Positions 1 to 13,934 of a stretch of 64,000 nucleotides of DNA are shown piece by piece. A program made the position numbers and the translations under genes. The notes under the pieces were generated by a model that was given only the letters and a program-made list of their open reading frames with translations, was not told the DNA's origin and did not search any database. This DNA comes from Agromyces sp. 3263 (lineage in GTDB: Bacteria > Actinomycetota > Actinomycetes > Actinomycetales > Microbacteriaceae): NCBI RefSeq assembly GCF_031456545.1, contig NZ_JAVDUV010000001.1:1302001-1366000 (forward strand). Reading direction: 5' to 3'. Numbering within the stretch: position 1 is the stretch's first letter; each line of letters begins with the position of its first letter.

Positions 1-747
1 TGGGGGCCGGCGATCGGGCGCATGGGCGAGCGCCTGGTCGCCGCGAACCAGCAGCGCGCCGCCGTCGACGCCCTGTTCGAGAAGGCCGAGGAGTGGCTCG
101 AAGCCCATCCCGAGTCCATCGGCGGCATCGTCTCCGGACGGATGCCGCGGTGGATGCCCGACTTCGTCGAGAAGTTCGTCGACGAGCGGGCGCACAAGGA
201 GGTGCTCGCGTTCGTGCGCGCGGTGCGGGAGGACCCGGCGCACCCGATGCGCGAGACGATCGACCGCTACCTCGCCGACCTCGCGAACGACCTGCAGCAC
301 GACCCGCTCATGATCGGCCGGCTCGAGCAGCTCAAGGTCGACCTCCTCGAGAGCCCGCGCGTGCGCGAGTTCGCGGGCGAGGTGTGGACGAGCGTCAAGG
401 ACACCCTCGAGACGGCGCTCGACGATCCCGACAGCGAGCTGCGGCAGGGGTTCCGGTCGGCGGTCGTCGAGGTCGGCATCCGGCTCTCGACCGATGCGGA
501 GCTGGCGGCGAAGGTCGACGAATGGGTGACGGATGCCGCGGCCTACGTGGTGCGCAACTACCGCCACGAGATCGCCGGGGTCATCACCGAGACCGTCGAG
601 CGGTGGGACCCGAAGGAGACCACTGAGAAGCTCGAGCTGCAGGTCGGTCGCGACCTGCAGTTCATCCGCATCAACGGCACGGTCGTGGGCGCGCTGGCGG
701 GGCTCGCGATCTACACGGTGGCCACCGGCATCCGCTCGCTCATGTGA
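1..747 (+). CDS. DUF445 family membrane protein, 5'-truncated
   Basis: The frame is open from the first base of the window, so the true start lies upstream and only about 248 C-terminal residues are visible. The visible part is a long charged, mostly helical region (repeated Glu/Arg/Asp blocks) ending in one hydrophobic helix close to the C-terminus ([15 protein letters not shown]) and the tail ATGIRSLM. This is the layout of the DUF445/YjiN family, which carries membrane helices at the ends and a long soluble coiled middle; the function is not known. The stop is 53 bp before pgm on the same strand. Family assignment rests on recall of the overall pattern, and the N-terminal helices cannot be checked here. 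Confidence 0.75.
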   Translation, partial: WGPAIGRMGERLVAANQQRAAVDALFEKAEEWLEAHPESIGGIVSGRMPRWMPDFVEKFVDERAHKEVLAFVRAVREDPAHPMRETIDRYLADLANDLQHDPLMIGRLEQLKVDLLESPRVREFAGEVWTSVKDTLETALDDPDSELRQGFRSAVVEVGIRLSTDAELAAKVDEWVTDAAAYVVRNYRHEIAGVITETVERWDPKETTEKLELQVGRDLQFIRINGTVVGALAGLAIYTVATGIRSLM

Positions 748-800
748 CGCCGATGCGGCAAGGGGTGTCGGCGAGGGCCCTCCTTCGGCAGACTGGGCAG

Positions 801-2435
801 ATGCACGAGCGAGCGGGAACCCCGGCGACCGAATCCGACCTGATCGACGTCGAGGCCCTCGTGAGGGCCTACTACGAGCGGAAACCCGACGTCTCGATCG
901 CCGAGCAGCGGGTGGCGTTCGGCACCTCGGGCCACCGGGGCTCGGCGTTCAACACGGCATTCAATGAGGACCACATCCTCGCCATCACCCAGGCCATCGT
1001 CGAGTACCGCGCGTCGCAGGGCATCACGGGCCCGCTGTTCATCGGCGCCGACACGCACGCGCTGAGCGCACCCGCGCAGACCACCGCGCTCGACGTGCTC
1101 GTCGCCAACGGCGTGCGCGTGCTCGCCGACGAGTTCGACGACTACGTGCCTACCCCGGCGCTGTCGCACGCGATCCTGAAGTGGAACAACGACCCGGCGA
1201 AGCGCGCCGAGGGCGAGGCCGACGGCATCGTGATCACCCCGAGCCACAACCCGCCGCAGGACGGCGGCTTCAAGTACAACCCGCCGCACGGCGGCCCGGC
1301 CGACTCCGACGCCACCAACTGGATCGCGAACCGGGCGAACGAACTCATCGCCGGCGGCCTCGCCGAGGTGAACCAGGCGGAGCCGAGCGGCGTCGAGACC
1401 TACGACTTCCGCGGCAACTACGTCGACGACCTCGCGAACATCATCGACTTCGACGCCATCCGCGAGGCCGGCCTGCACATCGGCGCCGACCCGCTGGGCG
1501 GGGCATCCGTGCACTACTGGGCCGCCATCCGCGACCGGTACGAGCTCGACCTCACGGTCGTCAACGAGCGCGTGGACCCCAGGTGGGCGTTCATGACGCT
1601 CGACTGGGACGGCAAGATCCGCATGGACCCCTCGTCGCCGAGCGCCATGGCGTCGGTGCTCGAGCACGGCGGCAGCTTCGACATCCTCACGGGCAACGAC
1701 GCCGACGCCGACCGGCACGGCATCGTCACGCCCGACGGCGGCCTCATGAACCCCAACCACTACCTCGCGGTCGCGATCGAGTACCTCTTCGCGCACCGCC
1801 CGAACTGGCGGGCGGATGCCGCGATCGGCAAGACGCTCGTCTCGAGCTCGATGATCGACCGGGTCGCCGAGTCCCTCGGCCGACGCCTCTGGGAGGTGCC
1901 GGTCGGATTCAAGTGGTTCGTGCCCGGCCTCGTCGACGGCTCGGTGGGCTTCGGCGGCGAGGAGAGCGCCGGCGCCTCGTTCCTGCGGTTCGACGGCACG
2001 GTCTGGACGACCGACAAGGACGGCATCCTGCTGTGCCTGCTCGCGTCCGAGATCCGCGCCGTCACGGGCAAGTCGCCCTCGCAGCTGTACGCGGAGCTCG
2101 TCGAGCGGTTCGGCGACCCCGCCTACCAGCGCACGGATGCCGCGGCCTCCCCCGCCCAGAAGGCCGCCCTCGGCAAGCTCGACGGCGACGCGATCGCCGC
2201 CACCGAACTGGCGGGCGAGCCCATCACGGCGAAGCTCTCCCGCGCACCCGGCAACGACGCGGCGATCGGCGGCGTGAAGGTGGCGACGGCCGACGCCTGG
2301 TTCGCCGCACGGCCGAGCGGGACCGAGGACGTGTACAAGATCTACGCCGAGTCCTTCCGTGGGCCGGAGCACCTCGCGCTCGTGCAGGAGGAGGCGAAGC
2401 GCGTCGTCACGGAGGCGCTGACTTCCGCGGGCTGA
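801..2435 (+). CDS. pgm: Phosphoglucomutase (alpha-D-glucose specific)
   Basis: Interconverts glucose 1-phosphate and glucose 6-phosphate in the cytoplasm, linking glycogen breakdown with glycolysis. The 544-residue product matches the usual length of the E. coli-type Pgm and is collinear with it. Visible signatures are the N-terminal GTSGHRG, the phosphoserine loop [11 protein letters not shown] with catalytic Ser148, the metal loop GNDADADRH, the sugar-specificity motif [15 protein letters not shown] and the C-terminal phosphate site ARPSGTED. An in-frame ATG at 744 exists, but the start at 801 ([14 protein letters not shown]) aligns with the family N-terminus and has a CAGACT box ending 6 nt before it, which suggests a leaderless mRNA. 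It precedes the glgX-treY-treZ run on the same strand, a sensible partner for glycogen metabolism. Confidence 0.96.
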   Translation: MHERAGTPATESDLIDVEALVRAYYERKPDVSIAEQRVAFGTSGHRGSAFNTAFNEDHILAITQAIVEYRASQGITGPLFIGADTHALSAPAQTTALDVLVANGVRVLADEFDDYVPTPALSHAILKWNNDPAKRAEGEADGIVITPSHNPPQDGGFKYNPPHGGPADSDATNWIANRANELIAGGLAEVNQAEPSGVETYDFRGNYVDDLANIIDFDAIREAGLHIGADPLGGASVHYWAAIRDRYELDLTVVNERVDPRWAFMTLDWDGKIRMDPSSPSAMASVLEHGGSFDILTGNDADADRHGIVTPDGGLMNPNHYLAVAIEYLFAHRPNWRADAAIGKTLVSSSMIDRVAESLGRRLWEVPVGFKWFVPGLVDGSVGFGGEESAGASFLRFDGTVWTTDKDGILLCLLASEIRAVTGKSPSQLYAELVERFGDPAYQRTDAAASPAQKAALGKLDGDAIAATELAGEPITAKLSRAPGNDAAIGGVKVATADAWFAARPSGTEDVYKIYAESFRGPEHLALVQEEAKRVVTEALTSAG

Positions 2436-2585
2436 CCCCCTTCCGCAGGCCGCTGCCCGAGTGCAACCCCCCTTCGCGGGATTCGGGAGAACGCGGCCGA
2501 TGATGCGAGGATCGCCCATGCGCGGCATCCGCCCGCTGCTCGATCAGCGCCGACCCCGAGTCCCATCCGACCACGAGGAGCTGCG

Positions 2586-4844
<2,259 letters not shown>

Positions 4845-4898
4845 GCCCGCGTCGGCCGCCCGACCTCACGCCACCGAGCGACGACCGAAGGGACATCC

Positions 4899-7229
4899 GT
4901 GAAGGCACCCGTCTCGACCTACCGCATCCAGGTGCGCCCCTCGTTCGACCTCGACGCGGTGGCCGACGTGATCGGCTACCTGCACGAGCTCGGCGCCGAC
5001 TGGGTGTACCTCTCGCCCATCCTCGAGGCAGAGTCCGGCTCGGACCACGGGTACGACGTCGTCGACCACGCGCTCGTGGATCCCGCGCGGGGCGGGGCCG
5101 ACGGCCTCGAACGGGCGGCGGCCGCGGCGCGCACCCACGGCATGGGCGTGCTCGTCGACATCGTGCCGAACCACGTCGGCGTGGCGACTCCGTCGGCGAT
5201 GGCGTGGTGGTGGGACGTGCTCGCGAACGGACGGGACTCCGCGCACGCCGAGGCGTTCGACATCGACTGGGACTTCGGCGGCGGGCGCGTGCGCATCCCG
5301 GTGCTCGGCAGCGCCGACGACCTCGGCGCGCTGGAGCTGGTCGCGACGGATGGCGCGTTCGAGCTGCACTACTTCGACCACCGCTTCCCCGTGGCGGCGG
5401 GCACGGCGGCCGACGGCGACGATGCCGCGGCGGTGCACGCCCGCCAGCACTACGAGCTCGTCGACTGGCGCCGCGCCGACGCCGACCTCAACTACCGGCG
5501 CTTCTTCGCGGTGAACACGCTCGCCGCCATCCGGGTCGAGGTGCCGCGCGTGTTCGACGAGAGCCACGCCGAGATCGCGCGCTGGTTCGAGGCGGGCCTC
5601 GCCGACGGCCTGCGGGTCGACCACCCCGACGGGCTGCGGCATCCGGGCGCCTACCTGGACCGCCTCGCCGAGCTGACGGGCGGTGCCTACGTGCTCGTCG
5701 AGAAGATCCTCGAGGGCGACGAGCGGATGCCGCGGGGCTGGGCCACGGAGGGCACCACCGGGTACGACGCCCTCGGCGACATCGACCGCGTGCTCGTCGA
5801 TCCCGCGGGCGAGGCGCCGCTCACCGACCTCGACACCCGCCTGCGCGGCGGCGAGCCGGTGGACTGGGCCGAGCTCATCCACGACACGAAGCGAGCGGTG
5901 GCCGACGGCATCCTCCGCTCCGAGGTGCTGCGCCTCGACCGCGAGCTCGCGGCGGCCTCCCCCGCCGACGAGCACCTGCCCGAGGTCGCCGACGCCGTGG
6001 CCGAGCTGCTCGCCTGCTTCCCGGTCTATCGGTCGTACCTCCCCTTCGGCGAGGAGCACCTCCGCGAGGCCGCGGAGCTCGCGACCCGGCACCGGCCCGA
6101 CCTCGCCCCGGCGATCGAACGACTGCTGCGGATCCTCGCCGATCCGGAGCACCCGGCGGCGCAGCGCTTCCAGCAGACGAGCGGCATGGTCATGGCCAAG
6201 GGCGTGGAGGACACCGCGTTCTACCGGTACACCCGACTCACGAGCCTGACGGAGGTCGGCGGCGACCCGGCCGAGTTCGCGATCGACGTCGCCGACTTCC
6301 ATGCCCGCTCGGCTTCCCGGCACGAGCGGATGCCACGGTCGATGACCACCCTGTCGACGCACGACACGAAGCGCGGCGAGGATGTGCGCGCCCGCATCGA
6401 CGTGATCGCGGAGGTGCCCGAGGAGTGGTCGGCGGCGCTCGACGAGCTGCACGAGCTCGCCCCGCTCGACGACCGGCCGCTCGCGAACCTGCTCTGGCAG
6501 GCCGTCGTCGGCGCGTGGCCTGCGAGCCGGGAGCGCCTGCACGCCTACGCCGAGAAGGCCGCCCGGGAGGCGGGGAACTCGACGGGGTGGGCGGCGCCCG
6601 ATGCCGCCTTCGAGGAACGGATGCACGCCCTCGTCGATGCGGCCTTCGACGACGGTCGCGTGCGCGCGGTGGTCGATCGGCTGCTGGCGCGGCTCGAGCT
6701 GCCCGGCTGGTCGAACGGGCTGAGCGGGAAGCTGCTGCAGCTGACGGCACCCGGGGTGCCCGATGTGTACCAGGGCAGCGAGCTCTGGGAGCAGTCGCTC
6801 GTCGACCCCGACAACCGACGCCCGGTCGACTTCGATGCGCGACGACGCATGCTGGCCGAGCTCGACGGGGGCGCCCGGCCTCCGATCGACGCGTCGGGCG
6901 CCGCGAAGCTGCTCGTCACGAGCCGGGCGCTCCGTCTGCGACGCGACCGCCCCGAGCTCTTCGAGGACTATATGCCGCTCGCGGCATCGGGTACTGCGGC
7001 CGATCACCTGGTCGCCTTCGACCGCGGCGGCGCGATCGCGCTGGCCACCCGGCTGCCCCTCGCTCTCGCGGAGCGCGGCGGGTGGGGCGACACCGTCGTC
7101 GACGTCGGGAGCGCGCCGCTCACCGACGTGCTCACCGGACGCCACCACCAGGGCGGCGTGCTCCGGCTGGCCGAGGTGCTGCACGACTACCCGGTGGCAC
7201 TGCTCGTCGAAGAGGGAGGCCTCGCGTGA
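4899..7229 (+). CDS. treY: Malto-oligosyltrehalose synthase
   Basis: Isomerises the reducing-end alpha-1,4 bond of a maltodextrin to the alpha,alpha-1,1 bond of trehalose. The 776-residue protein is a GH13 enzyme: the N-terminus [15 protein letters not shown] is characteristic of TreY, region I is DIVPNHVG (87-94), the nucleophile is Asp241 in [10 protein letters not shown], the acid/base is Glu268 in VEKILEGDE, and [15 protein letters not shown] is the TreY fourth region. [10 protein letters not shown] near the C-terminus is also diagnostic. The stop TGA overlaps the GTG start of treZ (GTGA), so the two enzymes are probably translationally coupled, as befits enzymes acting in sequence. Confidence 0.96.
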   Translation: MKAPVSTYRIQVRPSFDLDAVADVIGYLHELGADWVYLSPILEAESGSDHGYDVVDHALVDPARGGADGLERAAAAARTHGMGVLVDIVPNHVGVATPSAMAWWWDVLANGRDSAHAEAFDIDWDFGGGRVRIPVLGSADDLGALELVATDGAFELHYFDHRFPVAAGTAADGDDAAAVHARQHYELVDWRRADADLNYRRFFAVNTLAAIRVEVPRVFDESHAEIARWFEAGLADGLRVDHPDGLRHPGAYLDRLAELTGGAYVLVEKILEGDERMPRGWATEGTTGYDALGDIDRVLVDPAGEAPLTDLDTRLRGGEPVDWAELIHDTKRAVADGILRSEVLRLDRELAAASPADEHLPEVADAVAELLACFPVYRSYLPFGEEHLREAAELATRHRPDLAPAIERLLRILADPEHPAAQRFQQTSGMVMAKGVEDTAFYRYTRLTSLTEVGGDPAEFAIDVADFHARSASRHERMPRSMTTLSTHDTKRGEDVRARIDVIAEVPEEWSAALDELHELAPLDDRPLANLLWQAVVGAWPASRERLHAYAEKAAREAGNSTGWAAPDAAFEERMHALVDAAFDDGRVRAVVDRLLARLELPGWSNGLSGKLLQLTAPGVPDVYQGSELWEQSLVDPDNRRPVDFDARRRMLAELDGGARPPIDASGAAKLLVTSRALRLRRDRPELFEDYMPLAASGTAADHLVAFDRGGAIALATRLPLALAERGGWGDTVVDVGSAPLTDVLTGRHHQGGVLRLAEVLHDYPVALLVEEGGLA

Positions 7230-9063
7230 CCGAGTTCCGCGTGTGGGCGCCACGGGCGACCCGGATGACCCTGCAGCTCGACGGGACGCGGCATCCGATG
7301 ACCGCCGAGGACGGCGGCTGGTGGACGGCCGCCGGCGACGGACGCGACTACGGCTACCTCATCGACGACGCCGACACCCCGCGGCCCGACCCCCGGTCGC
7401 GGCGCCAGCCCGACGGGGTGCACGGGCTCTCCCGCGTCTTCGACCCCGGCGCGCACGCGTGGCAGGACCGCGGCTGGACCGGGCGGCAGGTCGCCGGCGC
7501 AGTGATCTACGAGCTGCACGTCGGCACGTTCACGCCCCAGGGCACCCTCGACTCCGCGATCGAACGGCTCGACCATCTCGTCGAGCTCGGCGTGGACATG
7601 GTCGAGGTGCTGCCCGTCAACGCGTTCAACGGCACGCACAACTGGGGCTACGACGGCGTGCTCTGGTACGCGGTGCACGAGGCCTACGGCGGGCCTGCCG
7701 CCTACCAGCGGTTCGTCGACGCGTGCCACGCGCGCGGGCTCGCGGTCGTGCAGGACGTGGTCTACAACCACCTCGGCCCGAGCGGCAACTACCTGCCCGA
7801 GTTCGGCCCCTACCTGCACGACGCGCGCGCCAACACGTGGGGCGCCTCGATGAACCTCGACGGCGCACACTCCGGCGAGGTGCGCCGGTTCATCATCGAC
7901 AACGCGCTGATGTGGCTCCGCGACTTCCACGTCGACGGGCTGCGCCTCGACGCGGTGCACGCGCTCGTCGACCACGGCGCGGTGCACCTGCTCGAGGAGC
8001 TCGCCACCGAGGTCGACGCCCTGTCCGCGCATGTCGGCCGTCCGCTCACCCTCATCGCCGAGAGCGACCTCAACGACCCGAGGATGATCCGCCCCCGGGA
8101 GGCGCATGGCGCCGGCATCACCGCGCAGTGGAGCGACGACTTCCACCACGCCGTGCACGTCGCCGTGTCGGGCGAGACGGTCGGCTACTACGCCGACTTC
8201 GCGCCGCTCACCGCGCTCCGCGACGTGTTCGAGCGCGGGTTCTTCCACGCCGGCACCTGGTCGAGCTTCCGCGGCCGGGTGCACGGCCGGCCCATCGACC
8301 GCGAGCGCACGCCCGCCTGGCGACTCGTGGTGTTCGACCAGGACCACGACCAGGTCGGCAACCGGGCCGCGGGCGACCGGCTGGCGGCATCCGTCGACGA
8401 AGGCGGACTCGCGATCGCCGCCGCACTGACCCTGCTCTCGCCGTTCACGCCCATGCTGTTCATGGGCGAGGAGTGGGCGGCGTCGACGCCGTGGCAGTTC
8501 TTCACGTCGCATCCCGAGCCCGAGCTCGGCCGGGCCACCGCCGAGGGGCGCATCGCCGAGTTCGCGCGTATGGGCTGGGACCCGGCGGTCGTGCCCGACC
8601 CGCAGGACCCCGAGACGTTCCGGCGCTCGAAGCTCGACTGGGGCGAGCCGTATCCCGAGCCGGTGCCGCCGACGCGGCCGGAGTCCGGGGATTTCGGCTT
8701 CATCGGTGGCCTGCGTCAGCCCGACACGATCCACACGCGGATGCTGCGCTGGTACCGGCAGCTCATCGCGTTGCGTCGGCTCCGGCCCGAGGTCACCGAC
8801 CCGTCGATGCTCGCCACACGCGTCGAGATCGACGAGGAGGCGAGAACCGTGCTCGTGCACCGGGGCCTGCTCGTGATCGCGGTGAACCTCGCTCCCGCCG
8901 GCGCCGCGACGACCCTCGCCGGTCGGGTTCTCCTCCACTCGGGCTCCCTCGGCGGCGACCCGGTGCCGGCCGAGGCGGAGGCGTTGGTGCTGCCGGCGCG
9001 GTCCGTCGTCGTGGTCGACACGTCGGGGCAGGTGTCGACGCTCGACGGAATCGTCTCAGGCGG

Positions 9064-9082
<19 letters not shown>
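7226..9082 (+). CDS. treZ: Malto-oligosyltrehalose trehalohydrolase
   Basis: Cleaves trehalose from the end of the malto-oligosyltrehalose made by TreY. The GTG start overlaps the treY stop and gives [10 protein letters not shown], the expected CBM48-like N-terminus of TreZ; the protein is 618 residues. GH13 motifs are [17 protein letters not shown] (91-107), DVVYNHLG (177-184), nucleophile Asp242 in [10 protein letters not shown], acid Glu279 in LIAESDLND and [11 protein letters not shown] with the third catalytic Asp. [16 protein letters not shown] is typical of TreZ. The last 19 bp overlap the 3' end of the convergent amidase gene, so there is no room for a separate terminator. Confidence 0.96.
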
Positions 9083-10425
<1,343 letters not shown>

Positions 10426-10539
10426 GACAGCCCATCACGCGTTTTTGTGAGGATCCCTCTTGGACACTGGGAAAGCCGTGAGAGCGTGATCACACGGAGC
10501 GTTCGGTTTTCGTCGTCGCGAGGCCGCACACTCCGGTCC

Positions 10540-10764
10540 TCAACCGCCCCGGTGCAGGATCCCGAACGCCCAGACCGGGATCCCGTCGGCCCACTCGCTA
10601 CGTGCCGCCCGGCGCTCGTGGCGCGTTGCGCGCCGTTCCGCCCGCCACGCCGAGAATCGGCTCCGGAGTCCTGCCTGCGTCACGGGCTCGGTCCGCGGCG
10701 ACGCGACCGTCGGCGCGCGGCCGAACCGCTGGTCGTGCTCCCGTGTGTCAGTGATGCCCGACAT
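10540..10764 (-). CDS. Small Arg-rich protein, function unknown
   Basis: A 74-residue protein beginning MSGITDTREHDQRFG. The start at 10764 is supported by a perfect AAGGAGG ribosome-binding site 6 nt upstream, which is strong for this genome; the same frame is open further upstream but would run through the regulatory dyad. Residues 30-58 are rich in Arg/Ala/Glu and likely helical (SRFSAWRAERRATRHERRAA). No signal peptide, membrane helix or catalytic motif is visible and I do not recognise the family. It is divergent from the CGNR regulator across a 95-bp gap containing a dyad, so it may be controlled by that regulator. Confidence 0.7.
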   Translation of the reverse strand: MSGITDTREHDQRFGRAPTVASPRTEPVTQAGLRSRFSAWRAERRATRHERRAARSEWADGIPVWAFGILHRGG

Positions 10765-10781
10765 GGTGAACCTCCTTGGTG

Positions 10782-10810
10782 AACACCGGTGAAGTAGTTT
10801 CACCGGTGTT
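10782..10810. promoter_or_regulatory. Inverted-repeat operator between divergent genes
   Basis: Perfect 12-bp arms AACACCGGTGAA (10782-10793) and TTCACCGGTGTT (10799-10810) separated by 5 bp. Each arm also contains the 8-bp palindrome CACCGGTG. Further GGTGAA copies lie at 10765 and 10779. The position between a well-translated small gene and a zinc-finger regulator suggests an operator; the protein that binds it is inference. Confidence 0.7.
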
Positions 10811-10859
10811 TCTACCGTGCGCGCTTCCGTCACACCTGTCAAGGGGTTACGCTGGTGTA

Positions 10860-11456
10860 ATGGGTGCACTGACCGACTTGGCGTTCCAGAAGGAGGACGA
10901 GGTCATCCCGCCGTCACTGCGACTGGTGCGCGACTTCGTGAACACCGTCGAGTACCAGCTCGACGACGAGCGGCTGGGCGAGCCGGCCGACCTCGCAGCC
11001 TGGCTCGGCTCACGCGGCCTCCTCGACGAGGGTGCTCGCGTGACCGCCGACGACCTCGCCTTCGCGACGCAGCTGCGCGAGGGGCTTCGCGGCGTGCTCG
11101 AACTCCACGCCGGGCACGAGCCCGACCCCGCCGCCGTCGCTCGACTGAATGAGGCGCTCGCCCAGCTGCCGGTGCACGTGCAGTTCGTCGAGGCCGAGTC
11201 GTTCGAGCTCGAACCCGCCGGCGCCGACCCCGTCCGACGAGCGCTCGGCGGCCTGCTCGACGCCGTGCGCCGCTCGATCGACGACGGCACGTGGCCCAGG
11301 CTCAAGGCGTGCGCCCGCGACTCCTGCCGCTGGGCGTACTACGACCACTCGCGCAACCGGTCGAGCCGCTGGTGCACCATGGCCGGCTGCGGCAACGCGG
11401 TCAAGATGAAGAAGGCCTACGCGGCGCGGAAGGACCGCCGGCCCGACGACGTCTGA
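10860..11456 (+). CDS. CGNR zinc-finger / ABATE-domain regulator
   Basis: A 198-residue putative stress-type transcriptional regulator. The N-terminal ABATE-like part begins around LRLVRDFVNTVEYQLDDE and is helical. The C-terminal zinc finger has CARDSC and CTMAGCGN, i.e. two Cys-x4-Cys pairs, followed by a basic stretch (AVKMKKAYAARKDRR). The family's name-giving CGNR reads CGNA here, a substitution of the Arg. An upstream in-frame ATG at 10776 would begin inside the dyad; the start at 10860 is preferred because it gives the family N-terminus. The divergent small gene and the dyad suggest autoregulation. Confidence 0.85.
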   Translation: MGALTDLAFQKEDEVIPPSLRLVRDFVNTVEYQLDDERLGEPADLAAWLGSRGLLDEGARVTADDLAFATQLREGLRGVLELHAGHEPDPAAVARLNEALAQLPVHVQFVEAESFELEPAGADPVRRALGGLLDAVRRSIDDGTWPRLKACARDSCRWAYYDHSRNRSSRWCTMAGCGNAVKMKKAYAARKDRRPDDV

Positions 11457-11487
11457 GGCCCCCCGGGGCCCAGGGGCGGCGGCGCGA

Positions 11488-12867
11488 TCAGGCGGCGGCG
11501 CTGCGGGCGAGCACCCGCGCGCGCAGCCCCGCGATCGCCAGGGGCACAAGCACGAAGATCGCCACCACGTTCACGCCCGCGAATCCGCCCACGCCGAGCA
11601 CCACGCCCGACAGGGCAGCGGATGCCGCGGCGGCGATGTTCATCGACGCATCCGTGGCCCCCTGCAAGGGCACTCGCAGCGGCTCGTCGACGGAGGTCGT
11701 GAGCAGCGTGGACCCGCCGATCAGGCCGGCCGACCAGCCCAGGCCGAGCAGGCCGAGCGCGAACGGCATGAGCACGAGCAGGCTGTCGACGGGGGCGAGG
11801 ATGCCGATGACCGTCGCTGAGATGAGCAGCGCGGCGCCGAGCGCGATGACCCGTTCGGAGCCGATGCGGTCGGAGAGCCAGCCCATGAGCGGGCTCGCGC
11901 CGTACATGCCGAGGATGTGGATGCTGAGCACCACGCCGACGAGCGAGATCGACAGCCCGTGCTCGGTCATGTGCAGCGGCGTCATGACCATCACGCCGAC
12001 CATCACCGTGTGCGAGCACACGATCGCGAGGAAGGCGACGAGCGCCCTCGGGTTGCGGAGCGCCACCGTCAGCGCCGCCCACGCGCCGACCTTGGCCGGC
12101 GATGCGTCGGGCTGTACGCCCGGCGATGCGTCCGGCGATGCGTCCGGCGATGTGTCAAGCGATGCGTCAAGCGATGCGTCGAGTGCGACGGCCGGATCAC
12201 CGACGTCGGGCCGGGCACTCGGTTCGTCGGGCGCAGGCGCCGACGGATCCACCGCCAGGTGCCCGGCCCGGGGCGTGCGCAGCAGCGTGCCCACGAGCAG
12301 GGCCGACAGCGCGAACGCGACCGCCGAGAACACGAAGGGCCCCACGAGCGGGGGCAGCCCGAGCGCCTGGCCGAACTCGTCGCCCGACTCGGAGAGCAGC
12401 GGCCCGGCGACCGAGCCGATGGTCGTCGCCCACAGCACGAGCGACATGGAGCGCGCTTCGAACCCGGGCGCCGCCACCTCGGTCCCCGCGAAGCGGGCCT
12501 GCAGGCCCGCGGCGCTCGCGGCGCCGAACGCCGCGAGGCCGAGGAAGACGAGCACCGGCATCCCGCTCGTCGCCGCAGCGACCACGAGCACGGCGCCGCC
12601 GAATGCCAACGCGTACCCGGTCGCGAGTGCCACATGGCGGCCGGCGCGCACGGCCAGGCGCGCGAGCGGGATGGCGACGATCGCGGCACCGAGCACGCTC
12701 GACGACTGCGCGAGTCCGCCCATCGCCACGGTGTCGGTGAGGTCGGCGGTGAGGATCGCCGCAAGGGCCATGCCCGTCGCGACCCCGGCGCCGGCGAGGA
12801 GCTGGTTGACGATCAGCACCGTCAGCGCGAGGCCGCGTCGCGGCATCCGTTCGCCCTGACCGGTCAT
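11488..12867 (-). CDS. MFS transporter with repetitive central loop
   Basis: A 459-residue 12-helix-type major facilitator. The N-terminal half begins MPRRGLALTVLIVNQLLAG and the C-terminal half restarts at ALRNPRALVAFLAIV after a long cytoplasmic loop. That loop carries a 12-bp-period tandem repeat coding for Asp-Ala-Ser-Pro units. The pattern GWLSDRIGSERVIALG is the usual MFS A-motif (GxxxDRxGxR) in the second half. The substrate is not predictable. The start at 12867 lies 4 nt after the stop of the upstream carboxypeptidase gene on the same strand, so the two are probably co-transcribed and coupled. It converges on the CGNR gene. Confidence 0.85.
   Translation of the reverse strand: MTGQGERMPRRGLALTVLIVNQLLAGAGVATGMALAAILTADLTDTVAMGGLAQSSSVLGAAIVAIPLARLAVRAGRHVALATGYALAFGGAVLVVAAATSGMPVLVFLGLAAFGAASAAGLQARFAGTEVAAPGFEARSMSLVLWATTIGSVAGPLLSESGDEFGQALGLPPLVGPFVFSAVAFALSALLVGTLLRTPRAGHLAVDPSAPAPDEPSARPDVGDPAVALDASLDASLDTSPDASPDASPGVQPDASPAKVGAWAALTVALRNPRALVAFLAIVCSHTVMVGVMVMTPLHMTEHGLSISLVGVVLSIHILGMYGASPLMGWLSDRIGSERVIALGAALLISATVIGILAPVDSLLVLMPFALGLLGLGWSAGLIGGSTLLTTSVDEPLRVPLQGATDASMNIAAAASAALSGVVLGVGGFAGVNVVAIFVLVPLAIAGLRARVLARSAAA
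12101..12180. repeat. 12-bp period tandem repeat inside MFS gene
   Basis: The octamer GATGCGTC recurs at 12101, 12125, 12137, 12149 (as GATGTGTC), 12161 and 12173, always on a 12-bp period, with one degenerate unit at 12113. On the coding (minus) strand it gives a run of Asp-Ala-Ser-(Pro/Leu) units in the central cytoplasmic loop. Confidence 0.85.
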
Positions 12868-12871
12868 CGAC

Positions 12872-13684
12872 TCACTCGTAGTCGGGCGCGGCCGGAAGGC
12901 CGAAGAATTCCTCGAGGGTGGCGAAGCCGGTCTCGTGCATCTCGGTGGCGAGCTCGGTGCCGACGTAGCGGTAGTGCCACGGTTCGAACGAATAGCCGGT
13001 GATGTCGGTCTTGTCGGCCGGATAGCGCATGATGAACCCGAAGCGCCAGGCGTTGTCGCGCAGCCAGGCACCCTCGGCGGTGTCCGCGAAGCACTCGGAC
13101 AGTGAGCAGTCGCCCGAGGAGGCGCCGATGTCCATCGTCAGGCCGGTCTGGTGCTCGCTGAACCCGGGCCGCGCCGTGGTGAGGTCGTCGCCGTCGTAGA
13201 CCTCCTCCTGGGCGGAGTACGAGCGGTAGGCGCTGTTCGAGGCGAGCTCGAGGCCGGCTTCCCCGCGTGCCGCGTCGAACATCGCGACCACGGCGTCGGA
13301 TGCCTCCTGGCGCAGCTCGGGCTCCCAGGTGTGCTCCACCGGCACCGCGACGAGGTCATCGGGCTCGTAGTCCTGCGGGTTGAGCGGACGGAGCTTGTTG
13401 ACGACGACCCAGATGCTCGTCGGGTCGTCGATGGAGCGGGCGGCCTTGTCGAACGAGGCGACGGTGGCGGGTGCGGGAAGGGCTTCGGGGGCCGGGCGTG
13501 GCGTCTTCGTCGCCTCGTCGCCGGAACTGGTGGACGAACCGGCGACGGCCGGATCGGCGCCGCTGACGTACCCGACCACGAGCACGGCGATGGCGATCAG
13601 CACGACGCTCAGCGACAGCGCGATGACCATGCGCCGCCGCTCCCGCACGGCGTCGCTCGGTTCCCGGCGCTCGCTTCCAGACAC
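12872..13684 (-). CDS. VanY-type D-alanyl-D-alanine carboxypeptidase
   Basis: A 270-residue membrane-anchored M15 peptidase that trims the terminal D-Ala of peptidoglycan stem peptides. After a basic start, residues about 18-40 form an uncleaved or cleaved signal helix (VIALSLSVVLIAIAVLVVGYV). The zinc site is visible as SEHQTGLTMDIG (His and Asp ligands) and EPWHYRYVG (catalytic Glu and His ligand). NSAYRSYSAQEEVY is the conserved VanY block. The GTG start at 13684 is chosen because a TACACT box ends 9 nt before it, typical of a leaderless gene; a longer frame upstream would run into the cellobiose promoter. Downstream MFS starts 4 nt after its stop. Confidence 0.9.
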   Translation of the reverse strand: MSGSERREPSDAVRERRRMVIALSLSVVLIAIAVLVVGYVSGADPAVAGSSTSSGDEATKTPRPAPEALPAPATVASFDKAARSIDDPTSIWVVVNKLRPLNPQDYEPDDLVAVPVEHTWEPELRQEASDAVVAMFDAARGEAGLELASNSAYRSYSAQEEVYDGDDLTTARPGFSEHQTGLTMDIGASSGDCSLSECFADTAEGAWLRDNAWRFGFIMRYPADKTDITGYSFEPWHYRYVGTELATEMHETGFATLEEFFGLPAAPDYE

Positions 13685-13799
13685 CGTTCGAGTGTACGCG
13701 GCGTCGCGAAGGAGCCGCGTGTCGCGCCATCGCCGAGTCGCCTTGGCGCGCCGAGACGCCGCTCGCATTTGGTTACAGCTCAGTAACGAACGCACAGAA

Positions 13800-13813
13800 T
13801 GAGAGCGCTCTCT
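13800..13813. promoter_or_regulatory. CebR-type operator 1
   Basis: TGAGAGCGCTCTCT: a 12-bp perfect palindrome GAGAGCGCTCTC at 13801-13812, abutting the -35 box of the sugar-transport operon. A half-site CGCTCTCA lies between -35 and -10 (13829-13836). LacI-family cellobiose repressors of actinomycetes bind similar GAGCGCTC-core palindromes. Confidence 0.85.
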
Positions 13814-13842
13814 TGACAGCGATGATCGCGCTCTCATAGCAT
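13813..13842 (+). promoter_or_regulatory. Promoter of the cellobiose-type operon
   Basis: Consensus -35 TTGACA (13813-13818), 18-bp spacer, -10 TAGCAT (13837-13842). It is bracketed by the two palindromic operators, the second of which sits just downstream of the expected transcription start, so bound repressor would block initiation. Confidence 0.8.
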
Positions 13843-13853
13843 CGCCCTGCATC

Positions 13854-13869
13854 GTGAGAGCGCTCTCAC
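13854..13869. promoter_or_regulatory. CebR-type operator 2
   Basis: Perfect 16-bp palindrome GTGAGAGCGCTCTCAC downstream of the -10 box. The identical 16-mer occurs upstream of the GH6 cellulase gene at 29945-29960. Confidence 0.88.
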
Positions 13870-13934
13870 CTTGAGTCTGAGCGCGACCTCACGTGACCAT
13901 TCCGCAACCCCACCACGCACACAAGGGAGTGACC

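Noticed and set aside
711..2528. 605-codon open frame on the minus strand opposite pgm
   Set aside because: Arg/Val/Asp-rich translation with no family motifs; it is the usual antisense shadow in GC-rich DNA, and pgm is certain.
11457..11470. GGCCCCCCGGGGCC as a terminator
   Set aside because: A 14-bp GC palindrome without loop is common by chance at this GC content, though it does lie between convergent genes.
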